Source: Stratiolaelaps scimitus (Eukaryota; Arthropoda; Arachnida; Mesostigmata; Laelapidae). From it: a DNA stretch of 64,000 nt. The notes under the pieces are model-generated. The model was not told the DNA's origin. It made no database searches and was given only the letters and a program-made list of their open reading frames with translations. Positions 25,801-39,739 of the stretch are shown here, piece by piece; position 1 is the stretch's first letter; every line of letters begins with the position of its first letter. The position numbers were made by a program, and so were the translations under genes. The stretch covers positions 13,739,501 through 13,803,500 of the forward strand of contig JABWDB010000002.1 in NCBI GenBank assembly GCA_019614645.1. Reading direction: 5' to 3'.

Positions 25801-27345
25801 AAATCAATCGAAGTTTAGGTCCTGGAATGAGACGTTCGATAATGTTACGTTCATATGTGCATTGTGATGCATCTCTGGTGCGTTTACACTTCCAACTTGA
25901 GCTATCAGGTACTGCGGATACACGAGTTATGATCTGACAGTTACTATAGAGTGGACAATATGAATACGTGTTTAGAGTCAGTGTGAACTACTTATGGCTC
26001 GCCCAACTACTACCATCAAAATTGCTAACAACAAGTCAAAGAATTGTTCAATCGTTCACTTTACCTGGGTGTTCTATAAACCTGCCAACCGCGAGGACGT
26101 CACTCACAGAGCACATCGTGGAAACGACCCGAATAGCGACGGCAGCGATGACCATATTCGAGAAGCCGAAGGAGTTATCATTAGTAATCATCGCCCTCAA
26201 ATGACTTAGTCGAAAGATTGCGCCGACTACTTCGTAACCTTCGAGATTTAACGTCCCCGGGAGGAGATCAAACCGTGCTTCTTGGGGCTTGGCGCACACC
26301 CATCACGCCACGTAAACCGTCTCGTGTACATTGTGGCTGAGACCCCAGCAATCATAGGGGACCACCCGAAAGAGTTCGATCTGTCCGAAGCCGGAACCTA
26401 CCGCGAACTACATACATATGTAACTGCTAAGAAGATTCGCGTGGACCCCATCATGCCGCGTCGTATGTGAAGCAAATTATTCAAAGCTGTATGTTGTAAA
26501 TACTACATCAATCGTTGTAGTTATTATTATAGATACGTGAATCAACTTGGTATTTAGAATAGCTGGCCGCTTAGACTCTATATGTATGTATATATATATA
26601 TATACATATACACCGTAAGACACTTCCATATGTAGATACATATATAATCTTAGGGTATTACTGTATATATATACAGCATATTCATTCACGAGACCGTGTG
26701 CGATATATATTGGCTTTGCTGTTCGTTCTGGAAGGAGACTTAAATCCTGAGTCACCCATCCACGCGTAGAGGTATGTATACTTTAAACCGCGGGCCAGTA
26801 TGCTAGGAGATTAGAGAGGATGTCTGAGGCGAAACGAGCTGGAGGATAGAATGGTGACCCGATCAATCGGATCATTCTAACGCTCCCTCCAGTTAACGCA
26901 ATCGGGACCGATTCGGACCGAGACCGAGCCTGATCTGATATAGACTTAAGTATGCGTATATCTCTGGACTACACGACTAAGCATCGAAGGCCGTTGAAGT
27001 GTCTACGAAGCTCAATCGCTTACTTAAGTCAAAGCTTGCTAAGCGATGGGTGTCCCTCGCGTTGCCTGTTGTATGATATCTGGGAGAGGTGGGGACCAAA
27101 CAATCTGCCCTGCAAACTGCTCTTAGCCGACTCTCTCAGACTTTTGACTTGTGACTACAATCGAACTCCTCTTTGAACTGATATAGTACTTTGATCTCCA
27201 CGCAGTCCCATTCAGTTCGCGTCATAAACTATTAATGCCTCGCTGAACACTTACTATTGTCGTTCCATTGTAGTGTCGATATTCATCGATATTGTGTCAA
27301 CGCCCGTAAGTGCAATATTGTTACTGTGAGCGAATCTTATGAAGG

Positions 27346-27348
<3 letters not shown>
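22817..27348. other. Non-coding region downstream of the La-motif gene
   Basis: The first AATAAA after the stop codon is at 23475-23480, a possible but distant poly(A) site. There is a 21-bp perfect palindrome at 23080-23100 and a G13 run at 24040-24052. A stretch at 25515-26470 has several medium open frames on both strands without a recognisable domain. A (TA)n-rich patch lies at 26580-26680. Confidence 0.5.
23080..23100. repeat. 21-bp perfect palindrome
   Basis: GGTCTCGCAC and GTGCGAGACC are separated by a single C. Such a short inverted repeat could extrude or bind a dimeric protein, but nothing else nearby points to a function. Confidence 0.8.

Positions 27349-27387
<39 letters not shown>
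27349..27387. repeat. (TA)n microsatellite beside a hairpin
   Basis: About nineteen TA units lie four bases from a 17-bp inverted repeat (27391-27435). Confidence 0.9.
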
Positions 27388-27390
<3 letters not shown>

Positions 27391-27435
27391 TGCGCAAATA
27401 TGCTCAAAGGAAAAAAAATTGAACATATTTGCGCA
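27391..27435. repeat. 17-bp inverted repeat with 11-base loop
   Basis: The left arm TGCGCAAATATGCTCAA (27391-27407) and right arm TTGAACATATTTGCGCA (27419-27435) pair at 16 of 17 positions; the loop is A-rich. It could be the remains of a hairpin-type MITE or a structured RNA. At 17 bp it is short for a microRNA precursor. Confidence 0.75.
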
Positions 27436-29540
27436 CCATGTCCTGTAATTGAAAGCCTGAATTAGTTCACAGAGTTCCGAACGAGTGAAGTGTGTGTCCT
27501 TATTCATTATTCCGATTACTATGCAGTAACTTCTATTGGCCTGTAGATACGTTCCAGTTTTAATTTGTTCAACCCTGTTTTCTTGTCTATCTACTCGTAA
27601 CGGTCATTCCCTGTCATTGTTTCTAATTACAGGGAGACTGTTTCTAACTATAGCGAGATTGTTTGACTAGAAAACTTTTAATGCGCTCTTATTCTCTCCT
27701 TTCTAAAATAAATGACGACTGCTAAGCCGGTATCGTCCAAAGCCCTGCATTTATGAAACGCGCCACGGCCTGATCCACTGCCGGCCAGTCGATATGGCTA
27801 CGCCCCGTTCATTTACATAGCAAGTGTAGTATAGACACTTTGGTAGCGCAAAGTGTCACCTCTATTCGTCACCATTGAAGAATTCGCAAGGTCAAATTCC
27901 GAGTACGGTTCGTTCATTCGCTTGAATCAACGGCGAATCCAGATGCCCAAACGGATATATCTATATATATATATATATATAGCCGTTGGTCGTCAATTGT
28001 TCCTTCCGAAGGCGAAGGCGGACCCGACTAGATCAGTGGCAACGAAGTTTCACAAAAGATCTCCATTCAGTGGCGGTGCTATTTAGTTGATCGGCTGCAC
28101 CACCACCCAAGCGAGTCATGGAAGCAGCCCGAGGAGGCGGTGCGCGATGGCGAGTTGAAGAATCAATGGATGAGCCCACCAGGAGTGGAGTAGATCCTGC
28201 AGAGCGCCCCGCTGTTGGAGGTCGGTGATCGGTGGTCGTCGTCGTCGTCGTCGTGGTAATGGCCCATACACGCGGAAGGAATACCCCGCGCTCAGTCAGC
28301 CGCAATGTACGGACGTTTGTGATCGAGGTCGAGTCGGGTCGAACCGGTCGGAGTCAGGCCAGGGCAAGGTCGGCTCATGGAATCCAATGGATCTGCATAC
28401 GATGTGTACGATTAGCCGATGTCATTGCGCTACGCTGCTTCGCCAGCTGTGATCATTTTGCAGGTGTAACAGCGCCCGCCAGTGAAGGATAGGTGCTGGC
28501 CAATTTTACAATATCGGGCCCAGCAGCAGCAGCATCAGTACACATGTTTGCACCATAGCGGTGCAGGCGTTTACGACGAAATATCTAGACATCGACGAAA
28601 CGGCAACATTTGTGTTGACGATCCATTGAATTAATCCAAATATCGTCTTGATAGTATTTGCACAAATCCTCTTCGTCCAATCGAAACATAGCATATGTCT
28701 CAGCGGTGGCATGACAATTCGCATGGTCAATGCGCACGAAGGCTAAACCTCTGCTAAACCATGTAATACAGCAATATCATATTTGAAAGTGAATTACACC
28801 CATATCATATGAGCCAAGACGACATCGACGCTATCCATAATCACGCACGAGGGAGTCACTTTGACCCGCCGCCTCTGTTCAACCTACGCCGCGTTTGTTT
28901 CAGCGCAGAAATCCCATATACGGTTTGTTTGGGCCCAATGCGGCCGAGGCTTCTTCCGTCTAAGCGTTCGCCTTCACTCGACTCGAATTTTCCCCTTCTT
29001 CGCCGTCCATATGAACTAGTATCCGCGTGCCATATGTTGCACGGCGGCGGCGAAGGCGTCGCACGGCAAGGGCACTGTCTGTGTGTCGTCTGAAGAGATC
29101 TGGCCGTCGTTGTGTCGTTCCCATTCGTCCCGATCGACCTGTTCCCCACGAGCCCCACGGGGATTTCTCTAGCTGCCTAGGGATGTGCATGTAAACCCGC
29201 ACACACGAGCGCACACACATCCTCTCTCACTATAGACGTACAGACAGCAGCGCGCTGTAATCGAAGCTGCGCGGAGTAATACTCGTCAGATTTCGGCACG
29301 CTTAAACCTTCGCGCTGCGCTGTCCGCCGCTCTCGCCGCCAAAGTTGTTGTGCCCACAGCAAGGCAAGCAAAAAGGGCATGTTTTTTTTTTCTACCGTCT
29401 CGAGCGAAACGATCTATCCGTCGCGTCCTACCCTCCTCCTACAGGACACTATCGTTGTATGCGTGCGCGTGTAACAAACAGAAACGCGAGACAATCGCTT
29501 CCTGTTTCGACGCCGCCTACAGTAGACGTCGTGATTGAGC

Positions 29541-29576
<36 letters not shown>

Positions 29577-32500
29577 TTCTCTCTAGCTCTCGTAGCGAAT
29601 CCACCACGAGAGTTGGCGGACGTTGTCACACTCAAATCCCAGACGACGAATGCATTTTTCCCATACCCGACATCCTTAGACTGTGTCAAGTCTCGGAGTA
29701 GGTTATAGACACCATCCCCTCCGTGCTCCCACTCAACATATTACAGTTTACCTAGTGAACGTATATATATGTCTTTAAGAAGTGGTGTAAAAGTGTTTTT
29801 AAAACACCTATATATAATATATATACATATTCGATTTTCTACCGTATTGCTAGGTCAATAGTGTCACATTGGCAGACTCTCACTGTTTGAATTTTCACAA
29901 AGAAATTAGGCACATTTCAATCTGCATCGACGATAAGTATGCTCTGGTATTTCTCATCGGCATAATAATCGCAGCCTTCTTACCCAATCGTATACCTTCA
30001 CGGTGTCAATCAACCAGCAGATCGTTTCGACTGACTTCCCTGACCAACATTCGCACTGCTGGCACAAATCGCCAAGTCCACAAAAGCATCCCTGCAAATG
30101 CAAAATCATCCGTGTAAACGCCACAAAATCGATTTAGTCCGTGGTGTTGTAACACTGCTATGATGCTCCTGTCATAATGATGCATGATTTTGCTATCAGA
30201 GCCCTCTGTCTGCATGTCCCGTCAATCCATCCATCTGTCCGTTCGAAGCTCGTCCGTTTGACGTTTAATCGGCACTCGCCGCTGAAAGTTCGCCGGCGTC
30301 CTCTTCGACAGTGGTCAGGTCGAGAGTTAAAATCATTGAAAGGATGATAGCACCAGTCGATCCTCCGTACTAATCCGGAGGCATTAGCGAGCTGTGCGTC
30401 GAAGTCATCAACGCTCACCCCGCGAGGTTCTACCGTTCGCCAGAAGCCAGCACGTGAGTTGCTCTGTTGCTGTCGCAAAGGACCAACGGCGGCGGCGGCG
30501 GCGGCGACGGCGGCGGCGAGACTGAACTTCGAGCTGCATCAAGAATTTCTAATTAATAATTATTTATTAATGGTGCCGCTGCCTGCTACTGCTGGCCGCT
30601 CTGCACTGCCGGTGACAGTCCCTCGTTCATTTATCTGTTAGCCAAGCTAGAGAGATCCCACGACGGACGCAACGGTCTAGTCACAGAGCGAGGCGAGCCG
30701 TTATTCCACACACCCCCCCGCTGTTGAAAAAAAAAAGACATTCATCATCATGCCAAGTGACTTTATCAATCTCGTGCGCGGATGGATGTACAATGCATCA
30801 GCGAATAGCAGCTGTGGCTGGTTGGTCGTCTGTTTTTGGTCATAAAAAAATTAGTTGGATAACTCGCTTGTTGTGTTGATGTATGCTTTGAGGTTGTTTC
30901 GGCTGCTGAGGTGTACACCTGACCGAAATGAATCACTTTGGACAGTATGTATGATTATGGCATATGTAATTGGTTTTGGCAACGAATCTGCCACCATTGA
31001 CCCAATTGAGTGTTTCCGAGAGGGGGAAGAGGTCAAAGTCATGGCCGCCTGTTGAGAAAGAAAATGATTTCGGTTAAGAACCGAAAAAGAGGTCGGCATC
31101 ACGTATTATAGTGATGTCATACAATGATTCGGCATAACAGGACATGTCATTTTGTAAGCATGTGCCCAGACACATATGCTCCTTGCCAGGAACTCCGACT
31201 CCAAGACTACGACAATGCAAAGATGGCCATAATCGGGCTGGATCTCAATTCCACAGTCGATGTATTTGAGACATGCACACTATGCTGAAGTGTTCTCGCC
31301 GAGTTCGACGTTGAATGGCTCCGCCTCAGCTGTACAATTACGAGACTAATTCAAGTCAAGATGTACTACATACGTCCACCTCGCCTGCCTATCTTAGCTA
31401 CAACATATTCAATATAATTAGTCAAGGCTATTATGAGTGAGGAACTCCCCATACGCACCCATATCTCTCAGCGTGGCCCAATCGTAATGATGTCTGTCCC
31501 ATACTGACTCCCATACTGAATTTCCCCTCAGGATTGTCTGTTCTGTGGCTCGTTCACTCAGAGGGCAGCGGTCCATTTCATCATCGCTCATCGATGATGA
31601 CGATAACGCTCACTTTCTTTTCACAAGCGTTGTTACTACTGAGAACTTATCTCGTCTAGCCCCTCCCTCATTTGGGTGCCATTAAATAGATTTCTGGCAT
31701 AATTTAAGGGTTCCTCTTCATCGAGCGGCGCAGGACGAAGTGAGCAATAGCATTCTACAGCGTCTTATTGAACACTGCTGCAAAATCCGCTACGAGATCT
31801 GAAGCCCATCTTTCTCTCTCTCTCTCTCTCGTGTTCCTGCTCGGTCGGCTCTCGTGAAGTGATTCACCACTTCGCCGTCGCCAGCACCACCACCACCTTC
31901 TGACGACCACGTCTCATGGTCGAGATCGTTGACGCCGACGGCTAGTCGGCCAAACACTAGGGCTAGATATTCCCACATGACAATGAAAGGTTTGATGATG
32001 TCGGCTGCTCCGTTGAGCCACCATCACTACTACTACTACGGTACTTTGTGCCTATCCGCCTAATTACCATCTCTTAGTATTGGATCACCATTGGATCGGA
32101 TCCCGGATGCAGATCTCGAGATCTCCTCTCTCTTAAACAGAGCTCACCCGCCCCTAGTTTAGCTAACACACGCATACAGTCGCTTCCAGCTACATCCCGT
32201 ACCCTGCAACCTCTGCGGGCTTCGCCATGACCCCTTGTGGGAACCCCTCTTCCCGCGTAGCAAAGCTCCAAGCGCGCAATCTAACTCGAATATTCGTCGT
32301 ACCACTCCTTGCTTGCGTCGTCATAGTGGTGCGCTAGTGTAGGAAGCGTACACGATACTAAGCGAGGTAAAGCATTACATAGGCCGCTCTCTCCTGCACT
32401 TCATTTCCTTTTGGCAGGCGGCGACGGAGGCCGCGCTAGCTACGATGGTCTGTAAACGATAGCTGCTCCATCTATGTTACTCGCTTCGGTCAGGCCAACG

Positions 32501-34103
32501 AGACGATTGAGTTGGGCGGGGTCCAACCTCCTCGTCCTTCTGTCTATGCAAGAGCAAGGAGGTAACACTGTAAAGCCAGCGAAACGCCAGTGCGGACCGT
32601 GTTGCTAGCGTTGCCACACGCCGGGGTTTAAGGGCGAGTTCGCCTCGAATGGCGGCTGCTGCCCCAAGTGGCTGGCTATAAATGCTCCTCCTGCATATGA
32701 CACGGTGGTTAGGAGCGGCGCGCATCATCGACCGACGGTCGCGTCGCCGACCGGCCATGTTAACTCGTCCATCGCCGGCACCGCCCTGCAGCGGCCTAGG
32801 CCTGTGCCAAGCAAGGCACGTGCCTGTGCACACCGTCGGGCCTGTACACATTAACATCATTCTATAACACATTTCGTCATTGTCGACGAGGTAACGACGT
32901 GTTCGTTTCTGCTTAGCCACGAACTAACATGTAGATAGGTGCCTTGCTCCGGGACGGTCGAAATAGCTTGAGACAGTGGTGCCCATTGGTCTGATAGGAT
33001 TGGAAGCGGGCACGTTGATCCAGAATGCTAGTTGATAAGCCTCTCAGTTCAGGAACACCCCTCGGGAGGGGCCCACATCATAATGCTTGCCCCGTAGTCT
33101 CCAGGACCAAAAATCAAAGAAATTTGATTGTTCTATTCGACTAATAATGTCCGTTGTGTCGGGCCCGCTCTATGTGATGAGATCAGAAGCACTATTAGCT
33201 GAGATATTTTATAGCTGCTTGTATTTTTATGATACATTGGTATACACTACGTGCACATGTATGTGTTGGATACGTGTTTTTGGTTAACATTTTAAAGGGA
33301 ATGAACTTCACGGCGGTCGAGGTAGCAAATTAAGTAGCTTCAAAACAGTATCGGATATGTTTATTGTCAATTTATCGACCTGATTCTCTCTAGAAAAATA
33401 TCGAGCGCGCATTACAAATGACACGCCGAACGACCCTAGACCGATAGCGACCCCAGGAACAAGCGTGTAACAATGGCCATGGATGATATTTTTCCTTCTA
33501 GGGACACTTCTCGTGCAAAGTCGCAACCATAGCGTGGCGTCACCACAGAATATATCGAGAGTTACTACCAATGGGGAGTTGCAATGTAAGTAAGCAATTA
33601 TATTCATATTGACCTTAAGCTGCTCAAGATAACAACACGACGCTAAATATTAACTATACATTGTTCTAATATGCTGGCGAAATACATGAAGGAGATGATG
33701 GTCGTGTCGACCTGGAACACATTGTCCTCTTGTCCTGCACTCGTCTTGTAATGCACCATACGTGCAATGACATTCTGCAGTGCCTGCCGTTGTCAGATGA
33801 CTGGGCTGAATTATGAAACACTGTTCTTCCTTATTCGAACTAATACTAATATTCGTAATGAGTCGGTTTTCTCACTAATGAATTGACTCTTAGAGACGAA
33901 CGAGCGGAGACCGTGAGTCGTGCCGGTAGAGGGTCGCTGGACTGTTTAGGGAATCTACGATGTCATACTTACTCATGCAGCCAGAAGATCAAGCAGAAAA
34001 TTAGAAGATCTTCGAAACGCTCAATAAAAGAAGTGCCTTAGTAGCGTTTCGGTTGACTTTGTGGGTTGAGCACCATTGATCCTTGATTACATATACGTAT
34101 ATA
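27436..34103. other. Non-coding region with CpG-rich patches
   Basis: No confident gene. It holds (GTC)n at 28235-28253, (CT)n at 29546-29574, (GGC)n at 30487-30519 and CpG-rich stretches at 28100-28490, 28860-29520, 30230-30700 and 32070-32900. Frames up to 147 codons in the last patch are low-complexity and overlap others on the opposite strand. Confidence 0.5.
30487..30519. repeat. (GGC)n trinucleotide repeat
   Basis: About ten GGC units with one GAC interruption, inside a CpG-rich patch. Such repeats are frequent in 5' untranslated exons; no splice context supports a coding role. Confidence 0.85.
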
Positions 34104-34121
34104 TTAGGCTGACCCAAAAAA
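34104..34121 (+). mobile_element. Mariner-like terminal inverted repeat remnant (left end)
   Basis: TTAGGCTGACCCAAAAAA follows a TA-rich stretch and is the exact reverse complement of 8808-8825. The next bases (AAATTACACTCC) are compatible with a mariner left end, but no transposase fragment or matching right end is found within the next kilobases. Confidence 0.4.
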
Positions 34122-37100
34122 AAATTACACTCCTATCGTTCTGCGCTCTGGGACCAGTGTATAAATAAAAGAGGTGCATATATATATATATATACAAAGC
34201 ATAGATTCGGAAACGGAAATCCGCATGCCCGGCGCCATCCTGCCAATCGCTAGTACAGGTCTAATATGAGCTTTGTTTGTTCAGAATCATCTTGATGAGG
34301 CAACACTAACAATACAACAATTCGGCCAACACCAATCATGTAGTAATTACTAGGGGTAACTAATTTAATCCACATTTTGGCTGGGCGGCGAGACATGACC
34401 GGCAATTCCTATCTCGTAGTCCAACACTTGCTTGTGCACATCTGTTTGCAGGATACGGATATGAAGTTGAGAGTCGTTCGCTCCAAAACGTCATGGCTTT
34501 CATCGTTTAGGATCTCAAAAATGAGTTGATGAAAGAGCAAACTATCCGCCGCTGTCCACACTGGTGTCATACTGCTGCCGCTGCGGTTATTTAAATCTGG
34601 GCTCTCCGTTGACCCCCCCCCCCCCACAGCTCTAACATGAGGTTATGCTGAGGTGCACGTACGCGTGAGGGATAGCGTACAACTGTGATGATGGGGTCGA
34701 CAGTCGACGGTGGCCGCACTTCGGTGTGCGGTCGTCTCTCTGCAAGCCCTTCATAAATCCACTCGTCGCCTGACTCGAAAGCCGCTCAAGGAATTCCATT
34801 GTCTATCTCCTTTATGTCGGTGCACCCTTCTCGCTTCCGTCGCGTTAGACCGAAGCGCTGGACTCGTACCCCACCCCCTCGCGCCAGAGCCCCTCCCTCC
34901 TGAATCGACGTTCGCTGAGGCCACAACCACAACTCGACTCTTGTGAGTGACGCTTGGCTGCGTCGGCCATATTTCGTATCTGAACGCCGCGTCTCCCGCG
35001 GCCAACTTCGTATATGGTAGTATATGTTTATATATATATATATACGTATAGACAGATGTCCGGATCGCCGGCACCGGTCAGGACGTTCTTTCCCTTCCTC
35101 GTCGGGGACCAGACGAAACAAGAAGAGGACTGCTGACATCAGTTGAAGTCTTGAACCGGGGGTTTTGATGAGGTGGGTGCGAGCTCTGTAGTGACCCTCG
35201 CGGAGGCTGGGCGGAGGCGAATCGCTCGCGGGAAATTCGCACGCGTGCTATAATACTAACGCTTGAACAAATGTGGAACGAAGTCAATGCCGCGCAGGGC
35301 GAAACTGCAGCGGGATTTTCGTTGAAGTCGAACAGTCGACGAAGAGAAGAAGAGACAGCGGAAACCATATGGTTAGAGGGAAGCACCAGGCCCTCACTAG
35401 TGACGGGAACTCTCTCGGAGAGGGACTACAGCGACATTCTGCACAGAAACACGTCCTCGGCTGCCCGCCACCGTCCTGATCCGCACTCAACACTGAAAGG
35501 GATCATCGACTTGTGAGGCGAGCTGCCCACTGTCCTGGTCATGCACGAGCTGCCAGTCCTGTCCAAGGAGCTCGAGCTGGTCAGGTCATGCGCACACTGC
35601 GGGTGGTTACGACGACTTGTGAGGTTCGAAATAGAAATAATTCGTATCTGAATTGAAATTTGCATAGATGCGTGTGTGCATGCTTACGCATGCGTCACAC
35701 TGGTATGCTATTGAGTATCCTGACGCGGCGACCCCTCTCACTGAAACTGGAGGATTGCTCAGCAAATGTATTTCCTAGGGAGCTTGGCTTCAGTATATCG
35801 TATGCTGGCTACTACCGGCGTGTCAATATGCACGTCGAACAGTGGCCGACAACGCCCATATCAGCTATCGGTACTTACACGCTTTGTTCTTCGGTGACAA
35901 CATCGGTGAGTACATGGTTCAACGCACCCCCGATGTTCGCCGCCTGTCTCCGTGACAGAAAGGGTAGAAGCCCTCCCAGAATGCCAACGCGGCGAATAGA
36001 CTCGATAAATTTCGACAAATTTGAACGCGTGTTGCGGGATTCGATGCGATGACTATGCCACTAGCGTAGGTCGACACTAGGTCTATACTATAACCGAAAC
36101 ATAATGCTAACAAGGCTATACATCTGCTCGTAAAAGTACATGTATAACAACAACAACAATTTACATTTTGTTTAAGCGTTTATACAACATAAGGGATTCA
36201 TGACATTATACCACACCGATTGCTTACTTCATTCGACAAAAGCTATCTGTCGTCATGTAAAAAAGAACATATATAACTAATATTAGAGAGAACAAATGGG
36301 TACTCCAGCAAATATAATATAAATCTAAAAACATCGACGATTCCAACTGTCACTATGAGTCCGGCGACGATATCATGGTCATTCGTATACATCTCATTCA
36401 TTTTAATTTGTTGCCACTACAAAACTAGAGTCTCAAACCTACACTTTTTATCTCCATTTAACTTGCGAGCACGAAGAGATCCCCAGAATGTGAATTTGTT
36501 GCTATGGCTGCCTGTCTGTTGGTCTGCTCGCTCATACGACATAGGCTCTCTCTTTCTCTCTATCCACGCACGGCGTAACTCCTTATTCAATTCTACAGAG
36601 ACATCACAGATAGATGTCTTAAGAACTGTATACATAGAGGCTGGGAGGTGAGGGGAGCCGGATGAAGGCACTTGTGAATTTGTAAACTACTGCCTCTACC
36701 ACAACCAGCATCAGAAGCAGCTACGACTGCCGCCCTCACCAGGTTCCTCTGAGAGGCTTTGCAATTCACTTAGCGAGCCAACGTAGAGCGTTTTCTCCAT
36801 TTTCCCTCGTCAGAGACAACTACACCTGACTGGCTACCCCTGTGCATATATATATATATATATACATGCATACATGTGTATATATATATATATACCCTAC
36901 GCGAATGCAGTGTCTTCCTCCCCACCATATTCATACAGGGCGGACTTCCGTGGGAGCTCGCCATTCGACTATACCCAGCTATTTCCTAGCTAGCAAGAGT
37001 GAACACCGAATATATTGCGATTCCCCTCGTCCGATTGTTGTAATGCACCTATCGTATGCCGTAACCTCTTCGTTCGCAAGTCTCCAGTCTTCAGCCTTCA

Positions 37101-37567
37101 GCTTAGGCCCAAAAATGCACCCAATGAATATTTCGTATCTAGCGATATTCAGACGCTTCGTCGTCGATGCCCCGTGTGCTTTCCCGGCTCCGAGTTTTCC
37201 CAAAACCCTTTCATTCGCTTTCGGTTTAGCCTCGCCTTCCCATAGTCTTCTCCCAGCCTCGGGATGTGTCTGTGAGAACGGGTGTATCTGTTATGCATTT
37301 CATTGTCTACACGGAGACAGAATAGAGGAAGTTATCCTCGTAGGCAGGAACAATGGGTATATATATATATATATTGTTCATGTGCGTAACGTTTCGAACC
37401 ACGATGCGAGGTGAAGAACTATAAATGATCAGTTCCTACTTTTGTACTTGTTGTTAGCTCATAACAAAAAGACACAGGCGTTCAATTGAGCTTAATTGGG
37501 TAACGCTAATATATAATATATTCATAATAATCGAAATAATTCCTAATTACTGTATGTTTGAATAAAC

Positions 37568-37613
<46 letters not shown>

Positions 37614-38459
37614 AGTCGTGTTTACTCTGCACATGGATCGGTGCGCCGAGAACCGCTTGAACGTCGAGTGCAATTTCTATGCAGTGCGAAATGTGGCCGA
37701 AATCGTTGGAAGAGGGAATGATTGTGAACGAACTTACCTATCCACCTAAAAAACGCTTACAACGCGAAAACACACATGGCGTATCCAAGTTCACGTAGAT
37801 TGAAGTACCGCTGCTAATAGCTAATGTCCAGAGTAACTGTTGGTAGTAACTGTAAGCCATAACATCTTGGGGTATCATAAAGGATATCATATTCGTCACT
37901 GAGATGAGAAAGTGTTTCTGCGACTCCTCGGACTCACCGGTTGGATTGATCTATCGATCAAAATGCGGTGAGCAAAGCCAGGCTATCACCCTTGTGTTTC
38001 AACGAGGAACCCCTATTCTTTGTAAATGAATCGTTACGATGCGTATTGGCTGTTAAGATGAATCACCAGCGGCGACATTCAATTTAAGCGGTGACTATAT
38101 GAATACAGAATTATCCAGCCAACAATTACCCTATGGTACGCAGGATATGTCCCACTGGATCGCTCAACTATAGTCGATGCATTCTGAAATATGTACATAT
38201 CTAGATGTTAGGCTTATGCCGTTGAGTTATCTATTAAATCGCAAGAGATGCTAGGCAAAGCATCTCGTCGGGAAGAAAAATCCACACCTCAATGGACCCC
38301 AGCCACGGCTTACGCATTTCAACTGCATTCTAAGCTGAGCCATCTATTTTACTATATTTTTTTTATTTTTGAGCTGACCCTAAGCTGTTCCCTTACCTGA
38401 CTGGCCTCAGCATTTCTGTTGTTCTGTTCCACCATCTGTTCCACTATTTATCGATAACT
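34122..38459. other. Non-coding region with GC-rich patch and long (TA)n
   Basis: A C13 run lies at 34613-34625. The stretch 34700-35620 is GC-rich and has open frames in several phases; the motif GACTTGTGAGG appears twice (near 35510 and 35618), each giving a possible GTGAGG donor, so untranslated exons are conceivable. (TA)n tracts occur at 36846-36894, 37359-37374 and 37570-37611. No gene can be supported. Confidence 0.5.
37570..37611. repeat. (TA)n microsatellite, 42 bp
   Basis: Twenty-one uninterrupted TA units, among the longest perfect tracts of the window. Confidence 0.95.
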
Positions 38460-39739
38460 GTGTCCTTAGATAATACCAACGTTGCCGCGCTCAACTGCGC
38501 GCTCACCCTGCTGTCCCCATCCCGCCCAAACCCAACGGTGCAATCGCCCGTCGAACGAGTACGCGCGCTCTCAGGCCCCGAATGCGTTTATCCACGAGTC
38601 GAACACTCGAGCCCGCGTTTTTTTCTGCTTTTCCGCCACAACTCACTGCCCTTTCTTATCTGTCTGTTCTTCTTGCTGTCTGTTTTCCTCTATCGTTCGT
38701 GGCGGCGTGATTCGTTTACTCGCAACAGCTGTCCCAACTTATGCCACCTCCCACCAGGCAGCATTGTCGACACTATCCTCATTAATACTATAACTATCAA
38801 TACTATTAAGAAAAACGGAGTTAACGGGGAAAGAGGCTGAGTCACCATCGGCGGCCCCGGCGGCCTGCCGCCCTACTCCCTCCTTCTCGCCGCCCTGTGC
38901 CGCACGAATACGAGTGTTGTTGCCGTCGAAGAGGAGAGCGCTCGTGTCGTCTGTAGCACTAACCCCGTACGAAGGCATGGCTAGTGGTCGTCCCGTTGTT
39001 CTAATTGACGTAAACCTACCAGTCCGTTAACCGAAGTCCACCGGCCACCGTTTTCGAGGGCGGCCCGTGCAACAGCAGCATTATCGCAAACAGCCGTATA
39101 GCAACGATACAAACAACAACAAAAACAGCAGCAGCAGCTTCGAACATATCTAGCTATCTATCTACCATAACTCATGGAGCTTTCGCGGTAGCACCAGCAG
39201 TAGCAGCCGCAGCAGCAACCGTTATAATATTACGATAGCATTCATAGCACTCGTTTGGCTGCCGCGGTACGTTGTCCCGCAGAGACTCGATCGTAACCAA
39301 CCCCCCCCCGCCGAACCAGCACCCGACACGTTGGACCTGTGCAAGCTTCGTGGCCGCGTCCGCATTAGCGACAGGGGAGGGCCCAGAGAGTTGGACAGGG
39401 CTTTCGTGTGACATCGTCCCCTCGGCCGCCCTACGAAAGCTGAGCCTCACTCACTCACCCACTCACTGAAAGCTGACCAATTGTCAGAAAACAGGTGCTA
39501 ACGCGGCCGCTGCTATTGCGACTTCTACTCCTTTCCGGCTACGTCACTCGGCGCAGACGAGTCATCACATCGTTGCGTGAGCCGCGTACGGTGAACACTG
39601 GTGTTGTCTTCCGAGACGGACGGTGCTAACAGAATAGCCTGTGAGCGGTTTGTTGGCTCGCGTCAAATTTGCCCACATTCGGGAGGCGTAATTCCGTGAC
39701 GTTCGATACAGCAGCAACTCAGGAGGAGGATATTGAGAG
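38460..39739 (+). promoter_or_regulatory. CpG-rich patch, possible promoter and untranslated first exon of the DAZAP2 homologue
   Basis: This is the last clearly GC-rich region upstream of the DAZAP2 coding exons. It is rich in CAG/CAA triplets (39110-39220) and ends in a plausible donor, GAGAG then GTAGGC, at 39739/39740. The first coding exon of the DAZAP2 homologue begins directly after an acceptor at 42559-42560 with its ATG 31 bases inside, so an upstream untranslated exon is expected. Assigning it here is inference; the patch at 34700-35620 is an alternative. Confidence 0.3.

Noticed and set aside
26282..26470. 62-codon frame and overlapping minus-strand 83-codon frame
   Set aside because: Both look mildly protein-like but neither has a partner exon or a known domain; conflicting strands suggest chance or an old, decayed element.
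32477..32920. 147-codon minus-strand open frame
   Set aside because: CpG-rich DNA that is stop-poor in other frames too; no domain and no start context.
35271..35516. 81-codon frame with protein-like composition
   Set aside because: Two other frames of similar length cover the same DNA, typical of GC-rich untranslated sequence. A possible GTGAGG donor at the end keeps it from being excluded fully.
36842..37414. 190-codon open frame
   Set aside because: It begins and ends in translated (TA)n (Ile-Tyr repeats) and has no coherent protein segment between.
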